Notes: a model not told the origin generated them from the letters alone. Shown: positions 8,580-16,888, numbered from the stretch's first letter. The stretch: DNA of 28,597 bases from an uncultured Collinsella sp. (GCA_905199225.1 CAJKFS010000031.1:1-28597), one strand, 5' to 3'. Program-made: numbers and translations.

Positions 8580-11090
8580 CTACACCAAAGGGTTATGTTT
8601 GAAATCCCAAGAGGTTTCAAACGAATCCCAATCGGTTTTTGATAGTTCGCGGCACGAGTCGACCATGTCGTTGACCAACGGCTCCTGTTCCTCGTTCTGA
8701 ATGATCGGGTAGGTTGCGATTTGGCCTACCTCGAAATTAAGCGTCGGCGAGAGCATGCTTGCGACACGCATGATCACGGAGCTGTTACAAGCTCCCTGGA
8801 GATACTTGAGTGACTCCTCGTCGCTAAAAACGCTCGTGCCCGCCACATCAAAGATATGCCCAGCAGGCTTAAAACGAAACGCAATGGACCCGCTTGAAAT
8901 CTTCGACCAGGTAATCGATGGGCTAAAGAAGCAGTTTGTATTCTGTGGCCTGGAAAGCAATCTACCATTCTGGTCTTTGTAATTACGGATCTCCTGTCCG
9001 TCATTCTCCCAGTTAACAACTGAGCTATTATTTCCGTACCATTTGCGGAAATCGCCGCCCTTGTTGTAGGGGAACCACTTGCAAGCGCTTTCAATCGACT
9101 CTTGAATAGATCCACAGGAATAGACGCTCTTGCAATCATCGACTTCCCACCACTCGCGAACGAAACGAGCGTTCTCGCCAGTAGCAAGCCCTTGGCGCGG
9201 CTTGCCATACTCACTGAGCTGTTTTGCGTTTCCAAACGCATCCAGAAGAGCGTCACTGGCCCAGTAGGCTATGGGGGTGCCGGGGATTTGCTTGAAGGTG
9301 TCGGCGTCGCGGCGATAGAACCAGCCGCAGTCGGGGTTTCGGATCGCCTCGAGCAACTTGAGACGCTTCGCCTCGCTGCCGTTGATGTCGACGAGGCGAA
9401 CATAGGCACCCTCGCATGCCGCGCGGCCATTGTAGATGACATCGGCAGTCACATTGACGACCTCACCACCGATGGCATCGAACGCGCGAGGTCCCAGATG
9501 GGCCATGGAAACGATTGTCTTGTTGTCGATAACCTTGGCGCGCATCTTCTCAAAGCTGCCCAGGAACATCCAACTCTGCATGGTAACCATTGCGGCGTAG
9601 CCCTTATCCTCGACAAGGTTAAAACCGCGCTCGATAAAGCACGTGCAGAGGTCGCTCTTCACGTCGGGGTAGTTCTTCTTGATCCACTTGCTCATGAATG
9701 GATTAAAGCTGCTGCTGCCCATATACGGAGGATTCGCAACGGTGCAGGTAAAACGACGGGACAGCTTCTCGCAGATGGCGGCAGCGCTTTCGAGCTTAGT
9801 TTTGGCCGTAGCGGCAAAAAGGTCATCGGAACAACTCGCGGCGGCAGCCTTGAGCTCGTCGATCTCGTCCTCTGAGGGATTGAGCAGCGAACCGATCTCG
9901 CCCAAATGACTCAGCTCCTCGGCGAGCTTCTTGTTACCCGGCAGCTCGTCCTCCCCTAGCGGGATGCTCGAGAGCACGGTAACGTCGGCGCGAATGCCAC
10001 GCCTAAAGAAGCGACGGTCGTGCTCGCGGGCGCACATGGCAAGCGCCAGCTCCGCGATCTGTGCCGCGCGGGAATCGATTTCCATACCTGCAAGGTTTTT
10101 AGTAAGAATGAGCTCGGGAATCTCGCGCTCACGATAGCCGCGCTCCTCGTACATATGGAAGAGCAGCTCAAACGCATAGACCAAGATATGGCCCGAGCCG
10201 CATGCGGGGTCGCAGAGGGTTATCTCCTCGGGACTCGAAATGCGAATGAAGTCCTCGTGCTCAGCATCGGGCTCGATGTAATACTCCATGCGCTCGCGTA
10301 GCAAACTCCCCGGATTGTTGAGCATCCACAGACGGCCGAGCGAGTTCTCGACCATATAGCGCACGATCCACTCGGGGGTGAAGAGCTGCGTGGCGGTCGC
10401 GATGTCCGCCGCTGCTGCCTTGCGCTTGGACTTGAAGAACTCGTCTTTAACGTCGGCATTGTAGTACTGATACATCCAGCCCAGAACGGTTACGCCCTCG
10501 CGCCAGTCCTCGTCAGTGAGGACGGCATTGAGTTTGCCCACCACACTGTCAGCCATCATGAGGCCCTGGGGCAACAGCAGCTCCATGGCTCCGCCCACGC
10601 GTTCAAAGACGCCCGGCAGGCAATCGGCAAGCTCCTCGCACTGAGCAACAAACAGGTAGCGCCACAACGGTTCATCCAAGCCCGCCATCTTGAGCTCGGC
10701 TATGCGATCGGTATCGGCCGTCGTTATTTCCACGTCCAGTGCGTTCTCCACGGCCTCGCTGCCATGGCTGCCGTCCGCGCGACTTAGCATGCGCATACGG
10801 CTGGGAAGCCATCCGCATGCATCCATGAAGCGAATGGCCACGATGCGGTTGAACCAGGTGTAGGCCGCACGGTCGTGCAGCGCCTCGTGACCCACCTCTG
10901 CCTGCATGCGCAGCAGTTCGTCGCGTTGCTCAATCTCAGCCGGACTTAGGGGCAGGCCGTTGACGGTCTCGGACCCAACGGGCGCGGGTGCAGGTTCGGT
11001 GATGCCGTAGCGCACCATCTGCGCCTCCACGCCTTTGATGAGCTCCGTACGGGCCCAGGTGCAGAAGCTCTTAAGAGCAGAATCGTTCAT
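8580..11090 (-). CDS. pglX: N-terminal part of BREX type 1 adenine methyltransferase PglX (836 residues)
   Basis: PglX is the site-specific N6-adenine DNA methyltransferase that marks host DNA in BREX. This frame has the SAM-binding motif DPACGSGH near residue 295 and the catalytic motif NPPYMGS near residue 453. The recognition-type region spans about 600-800 and has lower G+C than the catalytic part. The protein ends at WDSFETSWDFKHNPLV followed by a TAG stop. Family members continue from WDFK-x-PL into a linker and the C-terminal domain, which here lies on a separate gene at 6824-7792. The stop is in the same reading frame as the following HEPN gene, with no other stop between them. The start ATG is preceded by AAAGG at about 10 bases. 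The catalytic motifs are intact, but whether the split enzyme still methylates is unknown. Confidence 0.95.
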   Translation of the reverse strand: MNDSALKSFCTWARTELIKGVEAQMVRYGITEPAPAPVGSETVNGLPLSPAEIEQRDELLRMQAEVGHEALHDRAAYTWFNRIVAIRFMDACGWLPSRMRMLSRADGSHGSEAVENALDVEITTADTDRIAELKMAGLDEPLWRYLFVAQCEELADCLPGVFERVGGAMELLLPQGLMMADSVVGKLNAVLTDEDWREGVTVLGWMYQYYNADVKDEFFKSKRKAAAADIATATQLFTPEWIVRYMVENSLGRLWMLNNPGSLLRERMEYYIEPDAEHEDFIRISSPEEITLCDPACGSGHILVYAFELLFHMYEERGYREREIPELILTKNLAGMEIDSRAAQIAELALAMCAREHDRRFFRRGIRADVTVLSSIPLGEDELPGNKKLAEELSHLGEIGSLLNPSEDEIDELKAAAASCSDDLFAATAKTKLESAAAICEKLSRRFTCTVANPPYMGSSSFNPFMSKWIKKNYPDVKSDLCTCFIERGFNLVEDKGYAAMVTMQSWMFLGSFEKMRAKVIDNKTIVSMAHLGPRAFDAIGGEVVNVTADVIYNGRAACEGAYVRLVDINGSEAKRLKLLEAIRNPDCGWFYRRDADTFKQIPGTPIAYWASDALLDAFGNAKQLSEYGKPRQGLATGENARFVREWWEVDDCKSVYSCGSIQESIESACKWFPYNKGGDFRKWYGNNSSVVNWENDGQEIRNYKDQNGRLLSRPQNTNCFFSPSITWSKISSGSIAFRFKPAGHIFDVAGTSVFSDEESLKYLQGACNSSVIMRVASMLSPTLNFEVGQIATYPIIQNEEQEPLVNDMVDSCRELSKTDWDSFETSWDFKHNPLV

Positions 11091-11117
11091 GGTTGATGAG
11101 CCTTTCTAAACGCCATA

Positions 11118-11149
11118 AGCCACCGGTGCGCGCTTTGGCACCGGTGGCT
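11118..11149. repeat. perfect inverted repeat between brxC and pglX
   Basis: Two perfectly complementary 12-base arms (AGCCACCGGTGC and GCACCGGTGGCT) are separated by 8 bases, in the 66-base gap between brxC and pglX. It would form a stable G+C-rich hairpin in the operon transcript. No T-run follows on the minus strand, so it is not a typical intrinsic terminator. It may act as a partial terminator, an mRNA-stability element or a processing site that sets different levels of brxABC and of pglX onward. Confidence 0.75.
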
Positions 11150-11156
11150 CCGCGGG

Positions 11157-14100
11157 TTAGTTGATACGGATCTCGTCGTTTGCAGCGAGCGCCTGCATAA
11201 GGCGGGAGCGCAGGTCGTCCACGTAGCGCTCCACGTCCTCTGCGGACAAGAGACGACTCGGCTTGACCAGATCGGCGCGGCGCACAGTCTTGATCTTGCG
11301 CTGGGGCTTGGGCGCGGGCACGGGAGCAGACGATGCGACGCCCTTGTTGGAGACCTTCTTGACCACCTCGCCCGTACTCATGACCTCGGTGGTGCGGCGC
11401 TCGTTGTCCATACGCACGCGGGCCTCATCCACAGCGTCGTACATCTCGTTGGCCGCCGCACTGAGCCAGTCGCCCCAGTTAGTTGCAACAACGCTCAGTT
11501 CGTTGAGACTTTGAGCGCTGTGGGCACGGTTTTTGAACGACTCGTATTTAGTGCCGGCGTCTGCTATGGCGTCCTTGGCCTGATTGACAAAGCCCTTTTG
11601 ACTCTCGGCCTGCGCCCGCAGGTCTTGCAGATCGCTCTCGATGCGACACAAAAACTCATTGCGGCGGATGCCCAACAGCTTTTTCATGTCATCCTCGACG
11701 GGATCCATAAGCGGCTGCAGGTCTTTAATACGGCCGTAGGGCTTGGGATCTTTGAGGATCTCACGAACCGTTGCCACGTTCTCCACCGCACCGGGAATGT
11801 CATCGGAGGCATACTCGATACCCTCGGTGCGGTTCAAGAAATCCCTGGCGTGGTCAAACGCTGTTCGTTGATTGGACTCGAAGAACTCAACCACCTTGTC
11901 AAAGTCTTCCTTGGCATCGAGCAAACGCTCCTCATGCTTGGTGAACGTGGTCAAGAACGCCTCGGCCTCGTTCTGGTCCTTAAGGACGTCGGCCACCTCC
12001 GAGCGCATCTTCTCGCACTCGTCCTCACCGGGATACGGGTAGGCCGGCTTGATGCCCGTGTAGTAGTCGCGTGCCATGGCGAGGCACGCCTCGCGCAAGC
12101 CCTCAAGGCGCTCCTTGAGCTCGGCCACGAGCTTATCCTCGTTGGAGGGCACGGTCTTGAGATCAAACAGGTCACACATGAGTTCGTCCGTGGCGCGTAG
12201 CAACCGGTCGCTCATGCGCATGCGCAAGCGCACCTGGGCCTTATCGGCATCCTTGCGCAGGAGCGCCACCATGCGGCTGTCGTTAGCTTGAACCGTCTGA
12301 CCGCCAAACAGCACCTGCGCGCGCTGCTCCACCACAAGCTGCGCCACCACATTTGCGATGTCGACCTCGCGCCAGCCAAAGGGCCTTTGCTGGTACTGGC
12401 GCTGGATATCGCCCATAGCGGTATCCAGGTGGCGCTGGTGCTGCACTTTGAGGTAGTCCTCGACCTCTTTGAGCGCACGCGTATTGCCCGCGTCCATGCC
12501 AGCGAGCCCCACTTGAACGTTGCCCACCAGAGTAGAGCGAATATCGGAATCGCTCGTGACCGGCGCGCCGATATAGTCGGCCTTTTCAAAGACCACATCG
12601 CACAGCTGCGCCAGCACCTGCTCAAAGACCTGAGCGGGTTTGGCAGCACGGATCTCAATCATGCGCCCGTTGACGGCGCATCGTGCATGGAGCACCGCCT
12701 CAGCCAAAAGGGCGTCAGCCTCTTTCTCGTTAAAGTCCTTCTCGCGCATTTTGGCCTCGACAATCTGGCGGGTACTCGGCGGTAGCTCCTGCAGATTGCG
12801 CGTCTGGGCGTACTTGCGAATCTTAGCGGCGTTGACGAGTGGGGCCCAATAATCCACCTCGTCGCTCAAGGCCACGATGGCCTTATCCACGGATTTCAAT
12901 GCCAGCTCGGCATCGTCCGAACGGCCCAGATCGCTGGCCATGGTCACCACGGAAAGTTCCATGCCGCCCATGCTGGTACCGTGGATTGAGCCGTCCACAT
13001 AGCGGTCAAACGGAAAGTCGTTGGCCCCGCGGTTGAGTTTGCGCGCAGTGTAGATGCTTTCGAACAGGCGCTTCTTGATGTACTCAATCACCTTCGCGTT
13101 GTCGATCGGGGTGCGTGCGATCTCCTGCGCTATCTCCTGCTCCTCGTCGGTGAGGAAGCTATAGGTATCGCCCTGGCGTGCCACGTAGCTCTCGCGCTCC
13201 AAGCGGGCGAGAGATTCCTTGACGCGGTCCTTAAGGGCGCGCTTGTCCACGTCCAGGCTATCGATCATAAGGATGGAGATGTTCTCGACCGTGGCCTTGA
13301 CGTAGCCGATGTAGCGGATCAAGTACAGGAGCTTAAGCACCCGGACATCGTAGCTCTCAAGACCCTCTGCGTTTTCAGCCGCGCGCTCCGCACAGACGAC
13401 GACCTGAATGATGCCGTGCTCCAAATCCTTGGAGATTGTGTCGAAGAAGCGCCAGAACGGCACGAGTGCACCAGTCTGGTCATGCTGGATGGCCTGAGCG
13501 CTCTCCTGAAACGCGCTCAGCATGGAGCGCTCGCCCGTGGACATGTGCTTGGCCTTAACACCGTGCTTGCGTACCTCGGTCATCACGTCGGGCAGAAGCT
13601 TAAACTGGTAGCCCACAAACGGGTAGCTGGCCACAAAATCCTTGGAGTTGGCGAAACCGGCAAGGTCGGAGCGCGAGCCACCCTCAAAGGTAAAGTTGTT
13701 TTTGAGGACGGCGGCGTCTTGCTCGTAGACCTGTGCAAGCATATCGGCCGCCGGCGCGGTTTTCTCGAGCACACGGCGCTGGATAACCTCGTCCACGCTG
13801 GAGCTGGAGAGCGAAAGGCGGGTATTGAAGCGGCCTTGGATCTTAGAAAAGTCGTTGCCCACGGGCAGGCTCAGGTTGTCGATGGCCTCCTGGCTCGTGA
13901 CCATCACCCACACGCGGCCACCGCAGGCGGCGCCCAGCTCCTCGACGATGGTCTGAAGGCTCAGCATAAGGCTTGGGTCCTTGTCGTTTGTAATAAACTG
14001 ACCCACCTCGTCGACCATAAAGAGCAAACGGAAGTTGCCGCCGTGGGCCGCTGCCTGAGCGTCTACGTAGTCCTTGACCTTTTTGGCAAAGACATCGGGG

Positions 14101-14819
14101 GCCAAAACCTCGTCCTCAGAACCCTCAAGCCAGTTCCATGCGGCCTTTTCGCTCATGCCGAGCACGCTCTGCAGCACCTCGACGACGTCGTCCTCAAAGT
14201 AGCTGTAGGTGTCGCGGGTCTGGAGCCAGGACTCGCCGTTGACGCGCTCAAAGGCCTCGCGGAACTCCTGGGTCTTGCCCAGGGAATCGATGTGTTCCTC
14301 GAGCTTTGCAAGCTTTAGGTCCTCGCCATAGAAGCCGCGCGCCTCGTAGAACATGCGCTCAAAGCCGCGAAGCAGCGCCGTGGGAGCCGTATCGCCCTGC
14401 TTCCACTGGCCCGCCTTGCTATCGATGTTAAAGAGGATGGCCTGCGTGGACACCGAGCAGGCGCGCTCCATGGCAGCCTCGACCATGGGGTCGACGATCT
14501 TGCCGTCAAAGTAGCGGATGGCGCTCTTACCGCCGATCTGGCGATTCTCGAGCAGGTAGCTCAGCATCTTGAGGAAGTGCGATTTACCTGAACCGAAGAA
14601 ACCACTGACCCACACGCCGATCTTGTCGGTGGGCACATCGATGGCATCGCCGTAGGCCTTGAAGAACGTGGCAAAGTGCCTCTGCAACTCGCGCGTCACC
14701 ACGTACTCGTCAAGCTCCTGGCGGATGGACCCATCTTTTGAATCCTGGACCTTGACCACGCCGTTGATGGAGCGGTTGATGTCTTTAGCAAAGAGGTCGC
14801 GAATGATCGTGTTGTCCAT
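11157..14819 (-). CDS. brxC: BREX system P-loop ATPase BrxC
   Basis: A 1,220-residue protein, the usual length for BrxC (formerly PglY-like), the large ATPase of BREX type 1. The N-terminus (NTIIRDLFAKDINRSINGVV) is typical of the family. The Walker A motif GFFGSGKS lies at residues 73-80, and a Walker B-like LLFMVDEVGQF near residue 268. The C-terminal half is long, helical and charged with coiled-coil character. It ends in a Lys/Arg-rich linker (about residues 1150-1180) before a short final helix. The ATG has AGGAG about 6 bases upstream. It follows brxB after 78 bases. No frameshift or missing motif was seen. In the family, BrxC is essential for both methylation and phage restriction, probably as a nucleotide-driven scaffold for BrxB and PglZ. 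Confidence 0.96.
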   Translation of the reverse strand: MDNTIIRDLFAKDINRSINGVVKVQDSKDGSIRQELDEYVVTRELQRHFATFFKAYGDAIDVPTDKIGVWVSGFFGSGKSHFLKMLSYLLENRQIGGKSAIRYFDGKIVDPMVEAAMERACSVSTQAILFNIDSKAGQWKQGDTAPTALLRGFERMFYEARGFYGEDLKLAKLEEHIDSLGKTQEFREAFERVNGESWLQTRDTYSYFEDDVVEVLQSVLGMSEKAAWNWLEGSEDEVLAPDVFAKKVKDYVDAQAAAHGGNFRLLFMVDEVGQFITNDKDPSLMLSLQTIVEELGAACGGRVWVMVTSQEAIDNLSLPVGNDFSKIQGRFNTRLSLSSSSVDEVIQRRVLEKTAPAADMLAQVYEQDAAVLKNNFTFEGGSRSDLAGFANSKDFVASYPFVGYQFKLLPDVMTEVRKHGVKAKHMSTGERSMLSAFQESAQAIQHDQTGALVPFWRFFDTISKDLEHGIIQVVVCAERAAENAEGLESYDVRVLKLLYLIRYIGYVKATVENISILMIDSLDVDKRALKDRVKESLARLERESYVARQGDTYSFLTDEEQEIAQEIARTPIDNAKVIEYIKKRLFESIYTARKLNRGANDFPFDRYVDGSIHGTSMGGMELSVVTMASDLGRSDDAELALKSVDKAIVALSDEVDYWAPLVNAAKIRKYAQTRNLQELPPSTRQIVEAKMREKDFNEKEADALLAEAVLHARCAVNGRMIEIRAAKPAQVFEQVLAQLCDVVFEKADYIGAPVTSDSDIRSTLVGNVQVGLAGMDAGNTRALKEVEDYLKVQHQRHLDTAMGDIQRQYQQRPFGWREVDIANVVAQLVVEQRAQVLFGGQTVQANDSRMVALLRKDADKAQVRLRMRMSDRLLRATDELMCDLFDLKTVPSNEDKLVAELKERLEGLREACLAMARDYYTGIKPAYPYPGEDECEKMRSEVADVLKDQNEAEAFLTTFTKHEERLLDAKEDFDKVVEFFESNQRTAFDHARDFLNRTEGIEYASDDIPGAVENVATVREILKDPKPYGRIKDLQPLMDPVEDDMKKLLGIRRNEFLCRIESDLQDLRAQAESQKGFVNQAKDAIADAGTKYESFKNRAHSAQSLNELSVVATNWGDWLSAAANEMYDAVDEARVRMDNERRTTEVMSTGEVVKKVSNKGVASSAPVPAPKPQRKIKTVRRADLVKPSRLLSAEDVERYVDDLRSRLMQALAANDEIRIN

Positions 14820-14897
14820 GGGTGCTCCTTTGGGTTTGGGAACGTTATGGCAAAGGGTTGTTACCGGCGGCAGGGACTTGCCTGCGGGGAGCCGTGC

Positions 14898-15590
14898 TTA
14901 CGAGATATCGATGGCGCGGTAGTAGTTGTCGGCCGGCAGACGGTTAAAGAGCTGGAAAGAAGAGCCGTTGAAACTGCCCGGATAGGCGGCGACCACAGGC
15001 ACCTCATCAAAATCCGCAAGCATGCAGTGGAGAAGCGTATGTATGCGAAAGAACGGGAAAACCTCGCCCGCGCCGGTGAGGAAAACGACGTCTCCAGGCG
15101 CGTGCGGCTCGGTCTGCTCAAGGATGTACGCAGCGACTTTCTCGGGCGAGGCGAACTTGGCCACGTCCTCGAGCACGCGCTGGGTACCGCGGCGCTCCTC
15201 TTGGTGCGGGATAGCCTTGAGGACACGGCGCTTTTCGAGAATTGCCAGCACGGCGTCGTAAAGGTTCACGACCTTGAGCGTGCACGGAAGCTTGTCGGCC
15301 TCGGCATCGCGTGAAAGGGCGTCAAATAATGCACGCGCCTCAAACTCCAGCGCGGGGTCATAGCAAAAAGTGTGGAAGCCGATCTCATTGCCTATGCCCT
15401 TGTTGGCCAAAAAGTCCTCGCTGCACAGACACTCGCGCAGAAGCTGCGCACGGCGCTCAAATTCCTGACAGGCGCGCTCGGAGCGGGCATGCGCCGCCAC
15501 GACGCTCTTGCGGGAATGGATGCCGATATTGGTGGTGAGATCGGTCGCCGGGGTGATAACAGGGTCGACGGCGCTTTTGACGGGAGCCAC
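14898..15590 (-). CDS. brxB: BREX protein BrxB (DUF1788)
   Basis: A 230-residue protein with the DUF1788 signature: FLANKGIGNEIGFHTFCYDP near residues 60-80, then VVFLTGAGEVFPFFRIHTLL and the diagnostic C-terminal stretch PGSFNGSSFQLFNRL followed by NYYRA. BrxB is a small core BREX protein that bridges other components such as BrxC and PglZ. The start is a GTG one base after the brxA stop codon with only a weak ribosome-binding site, which points to translational coupling to brxA. The first 40 or so residues are an extension compared with the family as I know it. No ATG lies between the GTG and the conserved core, so the extension may be real or the start may be another GTG further in. Confidence 0.93.
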   Translation of the reverse strand: MAPVKSAVDPVITPATDLTTNIGIHSRKSVVAAHARSERACQEFERRAQLLRECLCSEDFLANKGIGNEIGFHTFCYDPALEFEARALFDALSRDAEADKLPCTLKVVNLYDAVLAILEKRRVLKAIPHQEERRGTQRVLEDVAKFASPEKVAAYILEQTEPHAPGDVVFLTGAGEVFPFFRIHTLLHCMLADFDEVPVVAAYPGSFNGSSFQLFNRLPADNYYRAIDIS

Positions 15591-15591
15591 G

Positions 15592-16242
15592 CTACATCAC
15601 CGCCCTGCCGGTAAGGGCCGCGATAAGCGACTGCTCGCCCAGCTGAACCAAGGCTCGCTCGACATCGGAATCGAGGAAGAGTGGTGACAGGCGCTCGGAC
15701 TCCGGGCCCTGGCCCTCGCCGATAAGGCCGGCATGGCGGAGCGTCTGGCGGAGCGAGCCCTTAATGCGCTTGACCGTGGTCTCAGTCCAGCGGGCCGCGT
15801 CCGGATACTCCGTGGTAAAGCGTGTCATAAAGGCGTTGAGGTCAACCGCCGTAAAGGCATAATCGAAGTTTTGTAGGCGCTCCCCTACCTCGACGAGCAC
15901 GAGCTCGCGCACGATATCGTAGCGGCAGATCATGCTGTAGAAGATGGCCTGGTCCGCCTGCGTGGGAGTGCCGGATGCCATGAGCCTGGTTAGGGATGAC
16001 GCAGCCTCGACGGCGGTTTTGGGGTCGATGCCGCGCGCGGCGCATACGGCGTCCGTGGGCACCATGGCGTCAAGGCGGCGAAGGCACACGGTTGCGCGGT
16101 TGGCGACCATGCGCTCCGTGGGATATTGAAAGAGGTTCTCGCTCTTTACGCGTACAATGACCTGCTCGTCGCTTGCGCCCTGCATACGAAGGGCAGCGAC
16201 GATGCGCATCTCATGCGGGAGGAATTGCTCGCGGGTGAGCAC
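15592..16242 (-). CDS. brxA: BREX protein BrxA (DUF1819), possibly phase-variable at its start
   Basis: The 216-residue frame matches DUF1819/BrxA, a small DNA-binding helical protein encoded first in BREX type 1 operons. Recognisable parts are EMRIVAALRMQG, the segment ENLFQYPTERMVANRA near residues 35-50, and the winged-helix-like C-terminus RIKGSLRQTLRHAGL. The only in-frame start is the GTG at 16242, whose first G is the last base of a ten-G run; a TAA lies in frame just upstream. A GTG at 16276, with GGAG 8 bases before it, lies in another frame. It would join brxA after loss of one G, adding 11 residues (VDVTTKSVRGG), and the S-x-x-G-x-L-x-x-x-x-F pattern so created resembles the family's N-terminus. 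The present sequence may therefore show an off or low-expression state. Confidence 0.9.
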   Translation of the reverse strand: MLTREQFLPHEMRIVAALRMQGASDEQVIVRVKSENLFQYPTERMVANRATVCLRRLDAMVPTDAVCAARGIDPKTAVEAASSLTRLMASGTPTQADQAIFYSMICRYDIVRELVLVEVGERLQNFDYAFTAVDLNAFMTRFTTEYPDAARWTETTVKRIKGSLRQTLRHAGLIGEGQGPESERLSPLFLDSDVERALVQLGEQSLIAALTGRAVM

Positions 16243-16251
16243 CCCCCCCCC
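16242..16251. repeat. ten-base G tract at the brxA start (candidate contingency repeat)
   Basis: There are ten consecutive C on the plus strand, which is ten G on the brxA coding strand. The tract overlaps the first base of the annotated GTG start. Long G runs in 5' coding ends are classical slipped-strand mispairing sites. Nine or twelve Gs would put the upstream GTG (16276) in frame with brxA; ten, as here, leads to a TGA after 21 codons. Confidence 0.8.
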
Positions 16252-16583
16252 GAACGCTTTTTGTGGTTACATCCACAGTACACGCTCCAAGGGTGTCAAA
16301 GGCTGTCACAAGTGCGCCGCAACCCGGCAGGCAGGCGCGGCGCACATGACAATAATCATACCTGTTGGTAAAAAAGTTACCACGCCCAGAGTGTCAAATG
16401 TTGAGCAACAAAATTAAATCCGGTTAACGGTCATTTTCGCAGCTCAGAAGCTTTGACGAGGTCGCCCCAAATCACACTTGCCAGATAAACGCGCTTACGA
16501 ATGCAGGCACGCACACGCCCAACGCCATCCTCCGCTATATTCAACATAGAGTTATACATATGCTTCTATGTAAGGAGTTTCGT
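16252..16583. promoter_or_regulatory. divergent intergenic region upstream of brxA, with repeats
   Basis: This region must hold the BREX operon promoter. On the minus strand TTTGACAC, which contains the -35 consensus TTGACA, occurs twice (16300-16293 and 16398-16391, exactly 98 bases apart). TATGAT at 16360-16355 could be a -10 box, but no -35 at ideal spacing was found for any of these. An inverted repeat, TGGTAA-N5-TTACCA, at 16366-16382 could be an operator. A small stem TGTGG/CCACA at 16263-16278 overlaps the alternative brxA start. No WYL-type regulator gene is present nearby. The right part (16383-16583) is A+T-richer and leads into the small plus-strand gene. Confidence 0.5.
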
Positions 16584-16757
16584 ATGCCTGTCGTAAAGCC
16601 TATTTCTGATCAGACGCGCGCGCTAACTACCATTCAGGAACGCGAAGATCACATTCAACGTACCATCGCTCATGGTTACGACGACCTCACCAACGGTCGT
16701 GTGCGCCCCTGGAAACAAGCGAAGGCCGAGGCGGATCGGATGCGAGCCTCGAGATAA
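16584..16757 (+). CDS. small 57-residue protein with a Phd/YefM-like N-terminus
   Basis: The frame starts at an ATG with AAGGAG 7 bases upstream; I prefer it to the ATG at 16560, which lacks such a site. The N-terminus MPVVKPISD looks like the start of Phd/YefM antitoxins. The rest is not the usual Phd core but a short charged helical segment (TIQEREDHIQRTIAHGYDDL, then WKQAKAEADRM). It is shorter than a normal Phd protein (about 85 residues). No toxin gene follows: the next gene is serC. It could be an orphan or shortened antitoxin, or a small DNA-binding regulator transcribed away from the BREX operon. The ribosome-binding site supports it as a real gene; its function is uncertain. Confidence 0.6.
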   Translation: MPVVKPISDQTRALTTIQEREDHIQRTIAHGYDDLTNGRVRPWKQAKAEADRMRASR

Positions 16758-16888
16758 GCCCTCCCCCATGTAACCATCCTGTAAATCATAGCGGCGCGCT
16801 CGGGTTTTGCTGTGATGCGGTCGCGCCTGACGCTGCACTGTGCTAAAGTATCCCGAACGTTCAAACGACTACGAGGGGGAACTAGAAG

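Noticed and set aside
16343..16359. 17-codon leader peptide on the minus strand upstream of brxA (MIIVMCAAPACRV...)
   Set aside because: It lacks a properly spaced ribosome-binding site and shows no attenuator-like codon run; it is probably chance.
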